Below are positions 60,825 to 64,000 of a stretch of 64,000 nucleotides of DNA, piece after piece. The stretch comes from Posidonia oceanica (lineage: Eukaryota > Streptophyta > Magnoliopsida > Alismatales > Posidoniaceae). Under the pieces are notes generated by a model. The model was not told the origin of the DNA, ran no database searches, and saw nothing but the letters and a program-made list of their open reading frames with translations. Position numbers and translations under genes: made by a program. The DNA lies in the NCBI GenBank assembly GCA_037176725.1, contig JAZBRS010000044.1, positions 6,944,001-7,008,000 on the forward strand, read 5' to 3'. The first letter of the stretch is position 1. Every line of letters starts with the position of its first letter.

Positions 60825-61425
60825 CTACCAGCGAACATGAACAATAGCAGCCAACAATTGGGCCTGTTGTTCACTTGTGTCGGTTGATATGGGTGAGTCG
60901 CCATACAAAAAATGCAGTGAGTCGACACAAGTAGGTCGACTCGTTGATACACACACGATACAGGTATAGAAATATTGTATTTCTAGAAATACACTATAAT
61001 ATCGTGTCAGAGACTTCTAAATCCAAGACGTATCGGCGAAATTTCGCCCGTTGGAAGAGATTTTAGAAGAATTGAAAGTTTAAATTCTTAGATCTAGGTA
61101 AATTTGAGATTTTGGGATAGGTTTTGTAAGAAATTAGAGAAAGAAATGAGAGGAAGGGAAAAGAGATGATGCAAGTGAGTGAAAATGACAGCAGATGTGT
61201 GGAAATGGATACAAGTGAAAAAAATACACTATGTTCATAGGAAATTTGACCATGTTAGTGGAAACGGTAAGTTACAGTACAAATTTTACTGTATGTCGAT
61301 ATCCATATCGTAATCCAGTAAATTTGAATTTTTGGTTTGATTTTGTGTCTACATCCTTGAAGTGTGACATGTGTTGACGCTTTCGTCAACATATATGTGT
61401 CGACATTCAGTACCATGGGATGCAC

Positions 61426-62770
61426 ATGAGCTAGTTGAATGAGCCTACAAGTTACTCTAAACCAAATTCTTCTATTTTAAATTGATGATGAAAATCTGTT
61501 TACACTGGGAAAAGATTATCTCATATGTAACCATCTGTGAGTACTAGAATATATTTGGTTTAGAAAGGATTTTTAATTTGATTTAGGTAGGATTATTGTT
61601 TTTTCTCTGAAAGATTGAACAACTGTAACCATGTAATGGATCCTTATCATTTCTTAGCCTACTAGCACCCTGCATTTTTTCCTTTGATCCACTTGATACA
61701 ACCAACGACGTAAGGAATTTTGATAATCTTTGTTTTCTTCCAGATTATTTTGACTTGTCTATGAAATCAGGTCCAAGAATAGTATCTTTTTCCCTCAAAA
61801 AGTTAAATTCAAAATTCAACAAACAAGTGGCAGATCATATGTGTTTTCTTCTTAAACCTTCCATGCTTTATATTAAATTTAAAGCCTATATACATCATTC
61901 TATTGAGCTGTATTGTACACTGTTTCATGTATTTTTTTTTATTCTATAAACTAGGATATAAATCATGTGAAGAGATTTTTTCTAGGTGCTTTAACCAACA
62001 GAATGTAATCATATAAGCAACAAGATGTGTTCCATCTTGATACGCCTTAGTTCGTTGAGATCATCAGAATCAATTGTTACCACATACTCGGCATCTGTTT
62101 ATTCTTTATGATCACTTTTCTCATTTATGGTCATCTATTGAACTACATATAAGTACAAATAGATTGAGTTCTAAAAGGTAAAAAGTGCTAGACTGCCAGG
62201 CTGTCTTATTAGTGATTTTAAGATCTAATGAATGATCGAGGAGATTGAAATGATTTTTTCCAACTTGCTTGTGGTTTGTGATGCTCTGTTCATTATGAAA
62301 GAAGAACGAATCTCCACTTGGAGTTATAGTGCTAAAAATGGGCTGTTGTAGAATCAATGGTACTATACCATCTGTTAATGTTTGGCTGTTTCTTGCCCAA
62401 AATTTCTGTCATCTCACACAAGGAGAAGAAAAAAGTGGAAATGAGTAGTAGATTTAACCACATATTTCACGAACTTAGACTCAGAATCAATAAAACTCTA
62501 GGAGACACAATGCATGTGTTTTCACTTATCCAGAAGAACTACTTATTACCTAGAAACATAAAATTTCCTAAATAATCTATGTATACATGCCCAACCAACC
62601 AAACTCTAGTACATGATTACTCTTAGCTCTCTCATTATAACCGAAATAACTTGGCAAGTACCCATAGTATTGCATGTATATATAGACCTTTTGCTGTGAC
62701 GGGGAAGGGGTCGGATGAATCACAACAACCACACAACCACCATGCACCACAATCATGGGTTGAGTACTGA
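61426..62770. other. Intergenic region, 3' flank of the polygalacturonase
   Basis: AT-rich spacer between the right end of the hAT element and the polygalacturonase stop codon. The gene's 3'UTR should occupy its right end. No other feature seen. Confidence 0.45.
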
Positions 62771-63646
62771 TTAGCATGAATCTGGGTCAGACTGGATTTG
62801 GTTCCTTGCTGGCTTTCCTGCCTGCAAGCATTCTATTGGAGGGATGGTCTGGGACCGCAGTAGACCATATGCCTGCCAGCAGGAGGCATCATACATGTGG
62901 TAACGTAGTTTCACTGGTTTGAGTTCTATGTCATTTAGACTGATGTCTGAGCATGGGAGACTATCACTGCATGCGAAGTGCACCGGTTTTACGGTGAAGG
63001 TCCCTTTGATGTTCTCATATGAGACGCCTGACAGTGCAACTGCTGCTGACTGGTTTTTGCATGATCTCTTGTCACAGTAATATTGGTTGATCACGATGGG
63101 CATCTTGACTCGAACAACTTGGATATTGGAGAAACGTATGTTCTCAACAGAGCCGGAGCCACCCTGCAATGTAAAAATTATATTGCTTGTCATAAAGTTT
63201 CATAGATATCCAAGTTGTTTTGGAAGCTGTACAAATTCTGCTTGCTGATTTTGTAAAAGCTTATTAAACCCTCTTGAAATTTGATTTTTATTTCGTTTTT
63301 TCATAAATGTTTAGTAAGCACGAAGCAGACAGACATATTTCTTATATGCAGTATTCTTTCTACTATTTGCAGTATCCCTGTTTTTAATTTGGATACTGCT
63401 ATGATGTTTTGTGTTACTGTGTTTGTGAAGGCCTTGGACTGTGCTAAGATGTTACCTGCCAGGTCTTGATTCTAACTCCTGTCATTGTTCCATGCAGTTG
63501 GACGTTTTGAACTGTGATGTTGGACACACATGCTTTCGTGCGATCCCGTCCAAGCCCACCAATGCTGATCCCGTGTCCTGGCCCACAGTTCACATGGTGT
63601 ATATTTATGTTGGAGCATCCTGTTTGTATGGAGACACAGTCATCAC
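62771..63646 (-). CDS. Polygalacturonase (GH28), last two exons only
   Basis: Pectin-degrading cell-wall hydrolase that cleaves alpha-1,4-galacturonan, normally secreted (family knowledge). Two exons are visible: 63646-63456 (191 bp, entered in phase 2 after a GTAG acceptor) and 63163-62771 (130 codons plus TAA). The first opens with GDDC, a catalytic GH28 motif, then has GPGHGISIGGLG with the conserved His, and ends VRIKTWQ, containing the RIK substrate-binding motif. The last exon has ENIRFSNIQVVRV, NQYYCDK and paired cysteines, and ends in a short plant-type tail with IPPIECL. The first catalytic motif (NTD), the signal peptide and the rest of the N-terminal half must lie beyond 64000. No stop or frameshift interrupts the two exons. 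Endo- versus exo-acting type cannot be settled from this part. Confidence 0.93.
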
Positions 63647-64000
63647 CTACATGACGCAAACAGAGATTTCATCTTAGCAGAAGGAACTGGTAGAGCATGC
63701 TTGCCTATTGTATCGCTTTCCTTAGAAAAAAAATGGTCTAAAACTGGAGAGCTCCCAGTCCCCCAACCCCCAAATTCGTAAGTAATTTTACTAAGCTATC
63801 TGGGAACTCCTGAGGACCTGAAGCATTCCCTATCATAGCAGTACTCTTACCTATTATTCTTAAGTAATGTTGCCTATTCATTATTCCCACCTGTAACTTA
63901 TTTGAAATTGTAGTTAGGTACGTTGAAACTTTACCAGTCTTATGTTTCCTACGGTCTATTATGTATAGATTGAATGGGATTGTATTCACAAAAGAACACA
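63647..64000. other. Polygalacturonase intron and upstream, to window edge
   Basis: Begins with the acceptor of the GDD-containing exon (TGTAG, minus strand). An 83-codon minus frame at 63989-63738 shows no GH28 motif and is taken as intron. Confidence 0.5.

Larger units (their letters stand above)
46177..61417 (-). mobile_element. Decayed autonomous hAT transposon with nested insertions
   Basis: Candidate ends are TAAGGTTTTAAATG at 46177 and, as reverse complement, CATGGTACTGAATG ending at 61417; 9 of 14 positions agree. The flanks GGGTGCAC (46169-46176) and GGATGCAC (61418-61425) match 7 of 8, as expected for hAT. The interior codes a broken hAT transposase on the minus strand. Without Copia elements B and D the element is about 6 kb. 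The left terminal 250 bp recur in the same direction at about 46636-46905, so the true left end could be the inner copy. A further MITE lies at about 60241-60824. Confidence 0.6.

Overview
This window is plant nuclear DNA. It has spliced genes with GT-AG introns, several Ty1/copia LTR retrotransposons, plant L1-type LINEs, hAT and Harbinger-type MITEs and AT-rich spacers. The coding style of the naphthoate synthase (its N-terminus and its C-terminal FSKFPRRP) suggests an angiosperm, perhaps a monocot, but I cannot name the species. There is no sign of a bacterial, organellar or CRISPR-type system.

Three host genes were found, all on the minus strand. (1) A phosphatidylinositol 3-kinase of the VPS34 class starts at 28479 and runs leftwards. 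Ten exons covering about 449 codons (C2 and helical domains) were placed to the base; the kinase domain lies beyond the left edge. (2) A complete peroxisomal 1,4-dihydroxy-2-naphthoyl-CoA synthase (MenB/NS, phylloquinone pathway) has nine exons, 41311 to 33434, coding 336 residues. (3) The 3' part of a GH28 polygalacturonase has its last two exons at 63646-63456 and 63163-62771. The genes are unrelated in function and form no cluster.

Most of the rest is transposable elements, many with intact boundaries. VPS34 intron 9 (3083-15957, 12.9 kb) holds a solo-LTR-like element (4314-7171) with a small non-autonomous Copia nested in it (5221-6654, TSD ATCAT), LINE debris, and a full-length decayed Copia (element A, 10799-15499, TSD CCATT). 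Other VPS34 introns carry a TRIM element (1392-1770), a GC-rich terminal-inverted-repeat element (16588-17329), a hAT MITE (19024-19252) and a 5'-truncated LINE (22156-23615, 17-bp TSD). The NS gene carries a solo-LTR-like element (35664-38171), a 1-kb fold-back element (39736-40795) and a tandem duplication that copied the end of exon 6 with its splice donor.

The 21-kb gap between NS and the polygalacturonase is mostly one decayed hAT transposon. I place its ends at 46177 and 61417 (candidate TSD GGRTGCAC). Two Copia elements, B (49722-54471) and D (54961-59444, TSD AAGTG), inserted into it less than 0.5 kb apart, and a Harbinger-type MITE (58149-58624, TSD TTA) inserted into D. The order of events can be read from the nesting: hAT first, then B and D, then the MITE in D. 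The MITE at 19 kb shares terminal sequence with this hAT and may be a non-autonomous relative.

All transposon genes seen are broken by stops or frameshifts. Exon boundaries were fixed by keeping the reading frame and using GT/AG sites; family names rest on motifs I recognise, not on a database search.
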